Of a stretch of DNA of 64,000 bases, positions 17,601 through 26,621 are shown one piece after another. A program made the position numbers and the translations under genes. The notes beneath the pieces are model-generated. The model worked only from the letters and a program-made list of their open reading frames with translations. It did not search any database and was not told where the DNA came from. This DNA comes from Pseudoalteromonas distincta. Its GTDB lineage: Bacteria; Pseudomonadota; Gammaproteobacteria; Enterobacterales; Alteromonadaceae. Each line of letters begins with the position of its first letter. Position 1 is the first letter of the stretch. Where the stretch lies: the NCBI RefSeq assembly GCF_000814675.1, contig NZ_JWIG01000011.1, positions 154,360 to 218,359 of the forward strand, given 5' to 3'.

Positions 17601-19492
17601 GAGATTTTATCAAAATCCGCCATCCCTTTGCTGTCAATAAGCATCGAGAAGTCCATGATCCAGTTGATACGACCATCGCTAGTTTTAACTGAATATGGTG
17701 TTTCACCAACAACGCGAAGGCCAAAGTTTTCAAGCATTGGCATAACATCAGATAAGTGAATCGGCTCATCTTTATGGAATAAGCTTAATCGTACAATATT
17801 GCTGTTTGCTTCTTCTTGAGGACGATAAAACAGCATTTCTAGTTTGTTTTCATCGCTAAGTAGTTCTAACTTTTCAATATCAACAACCGCAGCACTTGGA
17901 AGCACTTCATCTTTGTACGAGCGTGCAAACGCGTTACAGTATTTACGATTTAAATCGTTACCACGAGCTTCACCCGCAGACTCTAAAAGAGCAGATTGAA
18001 GTTTATCTTCCCACGTACGTGCAGCTTCTACTAAATTGTTTTCGATGTCTTTCACGTTATATTCGATCTTGTTGTCGGTCACACGAACGGTGTAATGAGT
18101 ACGCGCCAGTGTTGACTCAGAGAAATAAGTAGTAAATTCGACTTTATCGTCAGAATTAAATGCATTAGCTAATATATCTTGCGTTTCACGACGAAGAGCC
18201 GTGTTATAACGCTCGCGAGGTACATAAACCATACAAGATAAAAAACGACCATACGCATCTTTACGTACAAACAAGCGACACATATCGCGCTCTTGTACTT
18301 GTAACACACCCATAGCAACTTCAAGTAGCTCACCTTCGCGCGCTTGAACTAGCTCATCACGTGGGTAGGTTTCTAAAATATTTAAAACAGCTTTGTAAGC
18401 GTGAGTACCTTTAGCAAAATCACACATTTCCATAATGCGATTAATTTTACTTTTTAACACAGGTACATCAGTAGCACTGTTATTGTAAAAGCTTGATGAA
18501 AATAAACCGATAAAGCGGTCTTCACCAATTACATTGCCTTCATCGTCAAAACGCTTAATGCCTACATAATCGATGTAAGCTGGACGATGAACACGAGAAA
18601 CAGAGTTAGTTTTTGTTAAAATCAGTAGGTTGCTGCTACGAGCTTCTTGACGTGCAACTTCAGGTAATTCTGATAATAAGCGAGTGTGTTCTTCAGTCGA
18701 GTTTTTCATCAAGCCTAGGCTTGTATCCATTTTACCTTTTAGTTGGTAATCACCTTGAACTGGGCTTAACTCATATTCACGGTAACCCATTAGGGTAAAA
18801 TTATCTTTAGCTAACCAATCTAAAAACTCAGTTGTTTCTGAAACTTCATCTTTACTTTTATTATGATGACGTTTAGGTAACTCTTTAGTCACTGCAATTA
18901 ATTTTTTACGGATTGGTTGCCAATCATCAACAGCAACTGATACATCAACAAGCACAGACTCTAATTCTTTTTTGAAAGACTCAATCACAGAAGAATCTGT
19001 TTGACGGTCAATTTCAATAAAAAATACTGTTTTAGTAGATGAAGATTCTTGCTCTGCTTTTAAATTTGATAATCCAGAAATTTTAGCGTTTTCATCGCGC
19101 TTAATTTTTAATGGGCAGTGAAGTAATAAGTGAGAGGCGATATTTTCACGAGTCATGGCCATACGAACAGAATCAACTAAGAACGGCATATCTTTAGTGA
19201 TAATTTCAACGATTGTATGTGATGACTGCCAGCCATCTTTTGCCACTTCTGGATTGAAAACGCGGATAACAGCGTCGTCAGTAGTATTTTTTTCTAGCGA
19301 GTTCCAAAGGCTTAATGCTGCGCCATATAGGTCACTATCGTTGCGGTTTGCCAAATCCTCTTTAGACATATTGCTGTACAAGGCTTTGGCGAATTTCTCA
19401 ACGAGTAACACATTATCAGCGCGAACTTTTTTCTGGATCAGCTTACAGACATTATCTAGGATAACCGAGGCTTGGCCTTCATTTCGTGTCAT
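14651..19492 (-). CDS. gdhB: NAD-specific glutamate dehydrogenase, large (about 180 kDa) type
   Basis: Oxidative deamination of glutamate to 2-oxoglutarate with NAD+. 1613 residues, the normal size for the GDH-180 class found in Pseudomonas, Shewanella and actinobacteria. The N-terminal half carries ACT-like regulatory regions (TKDMPFLVDSVRMAM near 90); the catalytic region lies near 780-1150, with RYGKVARGGLRWSDRREDFR, the Lys-containing VPVGSKGGFV, and AIGDMAGDVFGNGML with GEGGNLGATQLGR in the NAD part. ATG at 19490-19492 with AAGGAA upstream. It is monocistronic between a 208-base leader and a terminator. In relatives it is allosterically controlled and supports amino-acid catabolism. Confidence 0.96.
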   Translation of the reverse strand: MTRNEGQASVILDNVCKLIQKKVRADNVLLVEKFAKALYSNMSKEDLANRNDSDLYGAALSLWNSLEKNTTDDAVIRVFNPEVAKDGWQSSHTIVEIITKDMPFLVDSVRMAMTRENIASHLLLHCPLKIKRDENAKISGLSNLKAEQESSSTKTVFFIEIDRQTDSSVIESFKKELESVLVDVSVAVDDWQPIRKKLIAVTKELPKRHHNKSKDEVSETTEFLDWLAKDNFTLMGYREYELSPVQGDYQLKGKMDTSLGLMKNSTEEHTRLLSELPEVARQEARSSNLLILTKTNSVSRVHRPAYIDYVGIKRFDDEGNVIGEDRFIGLFSSSFYNNSATDVPVLKSKINRIMEMCDFAKGTHAYKAVLNILETYPRDELVQAREGELLEVAMGVLQVQERDMCRLFVRKDAYGRFLSCMVYVPRERYNTALRRETQDILANAFNSDDKVEFTTYFSESTLARTHYTVRVTDNKIEYNVKDIENNLVEAARTWEDKLQSALLESAGEARGNDLNRKYCNAFARSYKDEVLPSAAVVDIEKLELLSDENKLEMLFYRPQEEANSNIVRLSLFHKDEPIHLSDVMPMLENFGLRVVGETPYSVKTSDGRINWIMDFSMLIDSKGMADFDKISARFRAALTNVWGNRLENDGFNRLVLMGGLTGREASILRAYAKYMRQIGVTFSQSYIESTFANYPNIAAQIVNLFAKKFSVKSPASAKTLEKLSTQIYLELENVANLDDDRIIRLYVDMIVATLRTNYFQKYDAGQFKSYVSFKIQPSLIPDVPLPLPAFEIFVYSPRVEGVHLRYGKVARGGLRWSDRREDFRTEVLGLVKAQQVKNTVIVPVGSKGGFVCKQLPTEREAFIKEGQECYKIFIRGLLDITDNIERGEIVPARDVVRHDEDDAYLVVAADKGTATFSDIANGIANEYNFWLGDAFASGGSVGYDHKKMGITAKGAWESVKRHFREMDIDCQTTDFTVVAIGDMAGDVFGNGMLLSKHIRLQVAFNHMHIFVDPNPDAATSYPERERLFNMPRSSWEDYNKELISAGGGVFSRAAKSITLSPEMKKMLGTKKASMTPNELMKASLMMEFDLLWNGGIGTYIKHSKETDADVGDRANDALRINGRDLGAKIIGEGGNLGATQLGRVEFAAKGGRVNTDFIDNVGGVACSDNEVNIKILLNGLVAEGDLTRKQRDELLYSMTDEVSELVLKDCYRQTHTISITQSKGTSTLKEKIRFIHALEKEGKLNRAIEFIPSDEELAERAAAGKDLTRPELSVLVSYAKMVLKESLVSDEITENPYYRQLLVKSFPRPLREKFNDAMNNHPLRKEIIATKLANSIVNDMGLNFMVRMHEETGANEAEIAMCYSIASEIFEMRETWSSISALDNKIPAAVQTEMLYQLRRTVRRATRWFLRHRNKSQTIEQGIEFFAPTFKDLSDNLNTYMIEKENDRIVIEANKLIDAGVPTDIANRIVSLSSLFSVMDLAEVANSSGKSISMVSNTYFKLGARMGLHWFLEQITKQPVANHWQALARSSYREELDWQQRTLSEVVLNSFEGDESDVDSQIDEWMDSQDLLLQRWKQMLAEFKTSQSHDFAKFSVALRELMLLSHNCDTSGK

Positions 19493-19659
19493 TGTATGTT
19501 CCTTAATCTATTACTGCTAAAAGCAGAATATTTGTACAGCGTATTATTAGCGTGGAGTCAGTTAAATTCTAACCCTTTTACAGCTAATAAACAGCCTTTT
19601 CGATGAAAACATTTTAAGCATTTCAGCTATTTGGTCATCTATTCACAAAATATAGATAT

Positions 19660-19681
19660 AAATGGCCATTACTGGCCATTT
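19660..19681. repeat. 22-bp inverted repeat between the MMPL permease and glutamate dehydrogenase genes
   Basis: AAATGGCCA (19660-19668) and TGGCCATTT (19673-19681) form a perfect 9-bp dyad with a TTAC centre, 20 bases beyond the stop of the MMPL permease. No strong T tract follows on the minus strand, so it may be a weak terminator or an operator for the glutamate dehydrogenase gene 170 bases further on. The remaining 208-base gap shows no promoter I would stand behind. Confidence 0.5.
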
Positions 19682-19700
19682 AGGAGCAAAAGTATTCACA

Positions 19701-22022
19701 TTATTTTTTCTGGTCAGTCCAGAGGAGGCTGCCAATTGCGGGTAATAACAACACTGCACCTAACATATTCACTAAAAACATGAAGGTTAATAGTATACCC
19801 ATATCAACTTGGAATTTAAGATCTGAGAATATCCAAGTGCTCACACCAATAGCTAATGTAATACCAGTAAATAGAACCGCGCTGCCACGCTCAACAAGCG
19901 CATTTCGATAAGCAACACTAAGCGGTACGTTTTGCTTAAGCTGCCCCATCATCGACGACAGTATATAAATACCGTAATCAACACCAATACCTACACCTAA
20001 TGCAATTACAGGTAAAGTAGAAACAGTTAAGCCTATTTCCAGCTGTACCATAAGTGCTTGGGCAAGGGTTGATACAATATAAAGCGGTAATACCACGGCT
20101 ATTGTTGCTTTTACGCTTCTAAAGCTCATTAAACATAAAATAATAACGGCACCATAAACGTAAAGCATCATGGGTATTTGTGCTTCTGATACAGACTCAT
20201 TAGTAGCTGCCATTACGCCCACAGGTCCTGACGCTAATTTAAATGCCAATTTATCAGTGCCCTCTTCTTGGGCAAATTGCTTAACACTCTTAATTACGGT
20301 ATCGATAGTTTGTGCTTTATGATCATCTAAGAATATAATCACTGGCATAACAGAACAATCACCGTTAAGTAAGCCTGTACTAGTTTCAACTCGAGACGTT
20401 GACTGTACTAAGCTCGCTGAATTTCTTGGCAAACTCTGCCATTTTAAATTGCCTTCGTTGTAGCCCGCGTTAACCGATTGAGCTACAGAGCTCAAACTTA
20501 CAGCAGACTGCACACCGGGCACATTCTCAACTTTGTATTGAAAACGGCTTATACGCTCCATCACATCATGCTCAGTACATGCTGCAGGATACGCCTCTAC
20601 AATTACTTTTAAAATATCAGACGAGATAGTGTACTTATCCGATATTAAAAACGTGTCTTGGTTATAACGGGCATCTTGATGCAGAGATGGCGCGCCTGCG
20701 TGTAAGTCACCTATGCGCATTTTATCAGCTTGCCAGTAGCCTAGAGCAAATAAAACAAGGGTAAAACCGATAATCATTTTAGCGATTTTAGGATCGGTTG
20801 CTTTTACTAAAATGTCTCTGATCTTATCAAGTATATTAGGCTTCTCAGCATCACCAGATTGAATATGTACACTGTTTTCAAAGTTCATGTACGACGCCCA
20901 AACTGGCAGCAAAATTAAATTTGTAAATATAATTACTGCCACACCTAAACTCGCTGTAATAGCAAGTTCGCGGATAATACCAATATCAATAGTAAGTAAT
21001 GTTAAAAAGCCTACGGTATCTGAAAGCAGTGCAATACCACCAGGTATTAATAAAGCCCTGAAACTTGACTGACAACAAATTCGCGTACTTTTTCCTTCAC
21101 CTACTTTTTTACCAATCGCATTGATCATCTGCACACCATGGCTTACACCAATAGCAAACACTAAAAACGGCACCAATATAGACATAGGGTCTAGTCCAAA
21201 CCCTAAACTTGAAAGCAGGCCTAATTGCCAAATAACAGCAATAATAGAACACGCGATTGGCAAAATAGTTAGCTTTAAACTGCCACAAAATAGCCAAACC
21301 ATAATAAAGGTAAAGGCGATAGCAATGGCAAAAAATACGACCACCCCTTTTGCGCCTTCAGCTATATCACCAGCCATTTTTGCAAAGCCAATAATATGAA
21401 TACTTACTTTGTCTGTACTTAAAGGCTCTCTTAAATCACTTTCTAGCTTTTGTGCAAAAGCTAATGTGTCTAATTTTTGTTGTGTTTGAGGATCTGTTTC
21501 TAAAAGTTGAGCCGTTACCATTGCACACGAGTAATCGCTGGCAATCATACGCCCTACAACTTTTGCTTTTTCAATGTTTTCCTTTACTACACCTAATCCA
21601 CGCGTATCTGCTTTAAAGTTTGCAGGAATAATTGGACCACCGGCAAAGCCATCCTCTACTACTTCTACAAAGCGAGCACTAGGTGAAAATATAGAATTCA
21701 CTAAAGGACGATTTACACCAGGAATAAAATAAAGCTGATCGTGAACCGCTTTTAATTGAGTAAAAAATTCTGGATTAAATATATCTCCGCTGTCGTCACA
21801 TACTGAAATTAAAATACTGTTTGCACCACCAAACTGTTTTTCATGTTTAGTGTATACCTTCATGTAATCGTGATTTAACGGAATATTTTTATTAAACGAT
21901 GCATCAAGTTGAATTTGAGTCGCTTTAAATACAAGTAAACAGGTTATAAGTGCAAAACTTATAAGCATAATTAAGCGATGTCTAAAAATCGCCTTTTCAA
22001 TAAAATCGAGTAACTTATGCAT
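19701..22022 (-). CDS. RND/MMPL-superfamily inner-membrane permease
   Basis: 773 residues with the RND layout: one transmembrane helix near residues 15-35, a large periplasmic loop, a bundle of five helices (about 225-385), a second helix and periplasmic loop (about 415-620), and a final bundle (625-770). LGVGIGVDYGIYILSSM and VFAIGVSHGVQMINA are the conserved segments with acidic or polar residues inside the membrane. It is closer to the COG1033 'predicted exporter' group than to drug pumps, and lacks a membrane-fusion partner. ATG at 22020-22022 overlaps the stop of the YCF48 gene (TAATG). With the DUF1302/DUF1329 genes upstream it suggests movement of lipids or other hydrophobic molecules; the substrate is unknown. 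Confidence 0.88.
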   Translation of the reverse strand: MHKLLDFIEKAIFRHRLIMLISFALITCLLVFKATQIQLDASFNKNIPLNHDYMKVYTKHEKQFGGANSILISVCDDSGDIFNPEFFTQLKAVHDQLYFIPGVNRPLVNSIFSPSARFVEVVEDGFAGGPIIPANFKADTRGLGVVKENIEKAKVVGRMIASDYSCAMVTAQLLETDPQTQQKLDTLAFAQKLESDLREPLSTDKVSIHIIGFAKMAGDIAEGAKGVVVFFAIAIAFTFIMVWLFCGSLKLTILPIACSIIAVIWQLGLLSSLGFGLDPMSILVPFLVFAIGVSHGVQMINAIGKKVGEGKSTRICCQSSFRALLIPGGIALLSDTVGFLTLLTIDIGIIRELAITASLGVAVIIFTNLILLPVWASYMNFENSVHIQSGDAEKPNILDKIRDILVKATDPKIAKMIIGFTLVLFALGYWQADKMRIGDLHAGAPSLHQDARYNQDTFLISDKYTISSDILKVIVEAYPAACTEHDVMERISRFQYKVENVPGVQSAVSLSSVAQSVNAGYNEGNLKWQSLPRNSASLVQSTSRVETSTGLLNGDCSVMPVIIFLDDHKAQTIDTVIKSVKQFAQEEGTDKLAFKLASGPVGVMAATNESVSEAQIPMMLYVYGAVIILCLMSFRSVKATIAVVLPLYIVSTLAQALMVQLEIGLTVSTLPVIALGVGIGVDYGIYILSSMMGQLKQNVPLSVAYRNALVERGSAVLFTGITLAIGVSTWIFSDLKFQVDMGILLTFMFLVNMLGAVLLLPAIGSLLWTDQKK

Positions 22023-23017
22023 TAAGGGGTTAACTCCTTCACTTTAATGCCATCTTCTGTAGCCATGATCAATCTGTTATCTAAAATTACACCATCAAGA
22101 ATCGCTTTACCGTCAGCAAGCTGCTCATGGGTGAGTAACCCATCTTGAAGATGAAAAATAACGCCACTATTAGCGAGCATGAGCCATTGTTTGTTATTAT
22201 AATTAATGATGTTGTTAATCGTCGCTGTTTTAACATTTTCAAAATGCTGCCACTGCTTTTCGCCACTTTGCTTTGCAAAAACATTACCTCGAAGCCCTGC
22301 CACAATTTCTTGTGTGCTATCAGAGGCAACTGCAAAGAATGAACCGGGATAAACTTCTTCTATTCTTTGCCAAGTTTGACCATCGTCAACGCTTCTGGCC
22401 ATTAAACCCATTTCACCAACGAGCATTAATCCATTGTCTGTTTTTTCTATGCGATTAAAGTGCGGTAAAATAGAAGCAGTTTCCGCTTCGTATCCTTGTG
22501 GGTCATTTTCTTTTAAATCGTTTAAGTAATCACGATCATCACTAAAAAGTAGCGAATCTAAAAAGCGTTTTTGCCAATGTTGACCACCGTCTGTAGTTTG
22601 ATAAAACATGCCATATGCGCCCACTGCAAAACCTTTTAAGTCATCTTCAAATAAAATATCTAAACATGGTTTGTCTAATTCAGGTAATGCTTGTTGTAGC
22701 TGCCAATTAACGCCACCGTCAATAGTATTTATGATTGTTGCATCGTGGCCACACGCCCATCCATTATTTTCGTTACTAAAATCAACGGCAGTTAAGAGCA
22801 CTTGAGTCGGAACTAGCTCAGCTTGTTGCCATGAATCACCCGATGTACTTTTAATAACAGTACCGTGTTTACCAACAGCAATTAAGCCATTACCCGTGTT
22901 AGTTATATCGGTGAGTAAGGTTTTAGCTGCATTTGTTGCACTGATTGCATAGTTAGGGGCTTCTTGTGCAACACTCGCACCGCTTATTATCAGGCTGGCA
23001 TATACCAAATACTTCAT
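22022..23017 (-). CDS. YCF48/BNR-repeat exported protein
   Basis: 331 residues with a signal peptide (cleavage near residue 17, after ISGASVAQ-type sequence). At least four propeller-type repeats are visible: VGKHGTVIKSTSGDSWQQ, CGHDATIINTIDGGVNWQ, VGAYGMFYQTTDGGQHWQ and VGEMGLMARSVDDGQTWQ. This is the YCF48/sialidase-like beta-propeller seen in photosystem assembly factor YCF48/HCF136, but here it is in a non-photosynthetic host and probably periplasmic. The gene is translationally coupled to the MMPL permease (TAATG), so its role is probably as scaffold or periplasmic partner of that permease. No enzymatic residues are recognised. Confidence 0.88.
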   Translation of the reverse strand: MKYLVYASLIISGASVAQEAPNYAISATNAAKTLLTDITNTGNGLIAVGKHGTVIKSTSGDSWQQAELVPTQVLLTAVDFSNENNGWACGHDATIINTIDGGVNWQLQQALPELDKPCLDILFEDDLKGFAVGAYGMFYQTTDGGQHWQKRFLDSLLFSDDRDYLNDLKENDPQGYEAETASILPHFNRIEKTDNGLMLVGEMGLMARSVDDGQTWQRIEEVYPGSFFAVASDSTQEIVAGLRGNVFAKQSGEKQWQHFENVKTATINNIINYNNKQWLMLANSGVIFHLQDGLLTHEQLADGKAILDGVILDNRLIMATEDGIKVKELTP

Positions 23018-23102
23018 AAATTTTAATCGCCTTGTACGAGAGAGTTGTTTGTCTTTTTACTAGGGAGTGCGTTGCGCGCTGTAAGACAAACGCGATGAGA
23101 AA

Positions 23103-23134
23103 GGAAAAGGCACTTAACATATTGTTAAGTGCCT
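23103..23134 (-). terminator. Terminator between the DUF1329 gene and the YCF48 gene
   Basis: A 12-bp perfect stem (23108-23119 with 23123-23134, core GGCACTTAACA) and a 3-base loop. The minus-strand continuation is TTTTCC, a short T tract. It lies 10 bases past the DUF1329 stop and so splits the four-gene cluster into two transcripts, or sets a lower level for the downstream pair. Confidence 0.8.
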
Positions 23135-23143
23135 AGTTTAATA

Positions 23144-24508
23144 CTATCTACCAGCGCGACGTAAAGCGCTTGAAGTAAATTCGTTATCGTTAAACGACTG
23201 TGAAAAATCGTACATTTTTTCTTGGTTATCTAAACCAATTGCTAAATAACGACGAGAATTCAAATCATGATAAACCTCAAGCGTACTCCACTGTGTAGGA
23301 ACTTCGTAATAGTTAAGGCCATAAGCCATGGCTACACGGTAAAGTTGGTCGCGGTTATCATAAATATCAGTTACCTGTACTTGCCAGCTATCTTCATCAA
23401 TGTAAAACACACGTTTTTTATAGATATGGCGTGTATCATCTTTTAAGTTAGCTTCAACAACCCAAACACGATGTTTTTCGTAACGTGTATGTTCTGGGTT
23501 AATATGGCCAGGCATTAAAATATCATCGTACTCTAGCTTGTCGCTATGAAGTTTGTAGCTGTTGTAAGGTATATATAACTCTTGCTTACCTTTCAGCGTC
23601 CAGTTGTAACGATTTGGTGAGCCATTAAACATATCAAAATCATCGGTAGTGCGCAGGCTATCTGCAGCTGTGCCTGGTGCATCATATGCAACATTAGGTG
23701 CACGACGAACACGACGTTGTCCCGAGTTATAAGTCCATGCTTGGCGCGGCGTTAATATTTGGTCCATTGTTTCATGAACTAATAATGCAGTACCCGCTAA
23801 ACGTGCAGGCTCTGTAACGCTTTGTTTAAACTTAAACAAAATGTTTGAGTCTTGTAGCTCTGCTGGTGTAGCGCTTGGGTCTGAGTATTTAACTAATAGC
23901 TGCTCATCAAAACCAACATAGTTGTAAGAACCAGATGCAGTCGGTGCAGCTTGACCACCAAAACGCTCAATAGACTGGCCACGGTAACGTAATAAGTGAT
24001 TCCAAATTGCCTCTAAACCTGTTTTAGGGATAGGGAAAGGAATACCAATCGCGGTATTTTTAATACCGTTACCGCCTTCGATTAATTCAGCAGTTGATGC
24101 AAACTTTTTAGTTGCGTCATAAACAAACTGAGGGTAAGAAGCTGAGCGGCGTGTTTCATACACTGGCATTTTAAATGTGTCTGGGTATGCTTCAAATAAA
24201 GCAATTTGACCCGGACTTAAATTGGCTTTGTACTTTTCAATATTACTTTTATCGATAGTGAAAAGTACTTTGTCAGTCGCAAATGGGTCAAGGTGATGCA
24301 TACCAGCTTCATAACCTGCAGGCGCTGTTGTAATTCCGTTATTCCACGCTGGAATAGAACCATCAGCATTCGCAGCTTTTTCTGCACCCATTGGTGTTAA
24401 GTTTTGACCTAATTGAGCAACTTCATCAGCGCTTAATTTAGCCAAAGCTGCGCTGCTTGCAAACAAACTACAAAATGCTGTAGCGATGAGGGTAGGTTTT
24501 TTAATCAT
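23144..24508 (-). CDS. DUF1329 family periplasmic protein (LolA/LolB-like fold)
   Basis: 454 residues. Signal peptide MIKKPTLIATAFCSLFASSAALA, then KLSADEVAQLGQNLTPMGAEKAANADGSIPAWNNG, the diagnostic DUF1329 beginning. The C-terminal half has QRRVRRAPNVAYD and KRVFYIDEDSWQV, motifs that place the family near the LolA/LolB lipoprotein-carrier fold. The gene follows the DUF1302 gene by 13 bases, the standard pairing of these families in Pseudomonas and marine gammaproteobacteria. A role as periplasmic carrier of a hydrophobic ligand is inference from fold and context; no substrate is known. Confidence 0.92.
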   Translation of the reverse strand: MIKKPTLIATAFCSLFASSAALAKLSADEVAQLGQNLTPMGAEKAANADGSIPAWNNGITTAPAGYEAGMHHLDPFATDKVLFTIDKSNIEKYKANLSPGQIALFEAYPDTFKMPVYETRRSASYPQFVYDATKKFASTAELIEGGNGIKNTAIGIPFPIPKTGLEAIWNHLLRYRGQSIERFGGQAAPTASGSYNYVGFDEQLLVKYSDPSATPAELQDSNILFKFKQSVTEPARLAGTALLVHETMDQILTPRQAWTYNSGQRRVRRAPNVAYDAPGTAADSLRTTDDFDMFNGSPNRYNWTLKGKQELYIPYNSYKLHSDKLEYDDILMPGHINPEHTRYEKHRVWVVEANLKDDTRHIYKKRVFYIDEDSWQVQVTDIYDNRDQLYRVAMAYGLNYYEVPTQWSTLEVYHDLNSRRYLAIGLDNQEKMYDFSQSFNDNEFTSSALRRAGR

Positions 24509-24521
24509 AGTAATGTTACCC

Positions 24522-26621
24522 CTAAATAGAATATTTTAAGTTAAAAGAAACGTAATCGCGGTCTGAGAATGTATTAACACCGCCACCGCCCCAAAACGAG
24601 TTATAGCTCACATCAAGTGACCACGCATTTTGGTAGTTAAAGTTCATCGTAGCACCTAAAGATTTACGATCTTCGATAAATAAGAACATAGGATCTGGTG
24701 TATTACCGTTTACGTCATGAGAAAATACAAAACGTGGTGAAAAGTTAATACCTTTGTAAAAGTTGAAGTAATCGCCTTTCGCAATTAGGCGGTAACCCCA
24801 AGACGATGCTGTAGCGAATGATTTTTCTTCAGCGCCATTTGATAGACCAAGTTGCAATGTTGAATAATCAGTAGTACCTGGGCCTGTTATTGTGCCACTA
24901 CGGCCAGTACCGGATACATTTAAACGCATTTCGTCATAGTCAGGCATATCGTGAATTTTAACTGCACCCACTTCACCAACTACAGCCCAACTATCAGCAC
25001 CTAATGAAGGACCAAATAAATGTGTTGCTGTAAATTGAATTTGTGATGTATCGCGTTCAATGTAGCCTTTGGCAACTTCACCTGCACCAACTGAGCTTAC
25101 CGCATCGCCTATACTCATTTGCGAAATACCCGCAAAATCAGGACGAATACCAGCAACCGCCAATTGTTCAGGCATAGCTGTGTAAAGTAACTCTACGTCA
25201 TCAATTTGTAGCGGTTCATCTTGGCGAAAAGCAAATTCACCCGCGAAGGCTGTTTCGCCGATAGTCGTATTAAAACTTAAACCATATAACTTAATATCTT
25301 CAGGGTACTCATTTTCAGCTTTAGAAAAAGCAGTTAAATCAGCAACATTATCTGACGTAATTTCTGTTGTCATGATCATCGCTAAATCTTGGGCAATTGC
25401 AGCTTGTGAAAAGTTTGATACGCGACCAGATATAAGCGGACGACGGCTATGGTAATTCACATGATAGAGTGCAATCTCAGTATCATTAAATTCAGGTAAA
25501 AATACACCTAAACGTAAACCATACTGGCCGCCATCTTCTGGCTCTGTTTTACCATTATCCCCTTTACCTTTTAAAGCAACTTTAGTTGGGTATGCAAGAT
25601 ACATTTGAGCTAATAAAGCACTTCCTTCTGCACTTGAAGGATCAATACCTTGTGCTGCTGCGGCTAATGCAAAATCAGATGTTAAGTTATTCAAGCTATC
25701 TGTTAAAAAAGCAACATCAATATCAGGGTTAGACGTAAAACCTAATTGAACATTCTGCTGATAACCATTTTCTGCTGCAAAGTCATTAGTCGAAAAATAC
25801 GTACCAGCTGCTGGTAAACGCGTTTCTTGCCATTGGTATTGGTAGAAACCTTCAAGGGTAATGTTGTCAGTAATGCCAAGCGATGCCCAAAGCATGCCTA
25901 CAGGTATGAATGCTTCTTTAAGCTCAGCACCTGGCGCTTTCAATCGGTCAATATCAACTGGGTTTACGTTAATACCATGAGATATAAGTGTACTCTCACC
26001 CCAGTTAACTACTTGTTGACCTAAACGGACAGATAAAGGGTTATTACCATCATTTAAATCAAAATCAGCCCACACAAACGCATCTAATAAACGAATATCT
26101 GCACAACTTTGCGCTTTAGTGTCTTTATCATCACACGGATCAACCCCCTGCCCTGATGTAGGATTTGAATATGCATGATTGCCATCCATCAACGCAAAGT
26201 CATAAAAATACATGAAGCGAGTGAACAAACCGTAGTTATCTTTATTTATTGAAAGGTCGTGTGTTCCCTTCAAAAGTTTTGAAAATGAGTCACCACTGTC
26301 AAAATTTAAATTACCAGCATCACCATTATTTGAATAAGAGCCAGGTTGAGCCCATACATCTTGAGATGAGTAAATAGTGTTGTTTAGCGCAGGGTTGTAA
26401 CCTGTCCAATCAAATGCCGGATTGTTACTTTTACCAATTAGGCTAAAGTCTCTGTCTTCTACGCGAACACTTTGCCCATATGAAAAGGTTGAATCGAAGG
26501 TAATATCAAAACCTCCAGCTTCAAATGTTACAGCTTGTGTACTTGCTGCAGATAAACCTAAGCTAGCGGCTGCTATACCTATAGCGATTCTATTTTTAAC
26601 AAAAAGCGATCTTCTTATCAT
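24522..26621 (-). CDS. DUF1302 family protein, predicted outer-membrane beta-barrel
   Basis: Start taken at ATG 26619-26621 (MIRRSLFVKNR), which has the very strong AGGGGGGA site just upstream; an opening 39 bases earlier lacks one. 699 residues. A signal peptide is followed by alternating amphipathic strands, RLGQQVVNWGEST near 200, and a C-terminal strand ending in DYVSFNLKYSI with aromatic/hydrophobic residues as in outer-membrane barrels. This matches DUF1302. It is the first gene of the DUF1302-DUF1329-YCF48-MMPL set. Predicted location is the outer membrane. Transport of hydrophobic compounds is inferred from family context only. Confidence 0.9.
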   Translation of the reverse strand: MIRRSLFVKNRIAIGIAAASLGLSAASTQAVTFEAGGFDITFDSTFSYGQSVRVEDRDFSLIGKSNNPAFDWTGYNPALNNTIYSSQDVWAQPGSYSNNGDAGNLNFDSGDSFSKLLKGTHDLSINKDNYGLFTRFMYFYDFALMDGNHAYSNPTSGQGVDPCDDKDTKAQSCADIRLLDAFVWADFDLNDGNNPLSVRLGQQVVNWGESTLISHGINVNPVDIDRLKAPGAELKEAFIPVGMLWASLGITDNITLEGFYQYQWQETRLPAAGTYFSTNDFAAENGYQQNVQLGFTSNPDIDVAFLTDSLNNLTSDFALAAAAQGIDPSSAEGSALLAQMYLAYPTKVALKGKGDNGKTEPEDGGQYGLRLGVFLPEFNDTEIALYHVNYHSRRPLISGRVSNFSQAAIAQDLAMIMTTEITSDNVADLTAFSKAENEYPEDIKLYGLSFNTTIGETAFAGEFAFRQDEPLQIDDVELLYTAMPEQLAVAGIRPDFAGISQMSIGDAVSSVGAGEVAKGYIERDTSQIQFTATHLFGPSLGADSWAVVGEVGAVKIHDMPDYDEMRLNVSGTGRSGTITGPGTTDYSTLQLGLSNGAEEKSFATASSWGYRLIAKGDYFNFYKGINFSPRFVFSHDVNGNTPDPMFLFIEDRKSLGATMNFNYQNAWSLDVSYNSFWGGGGVNTFSDRDYVSFNLKYSI

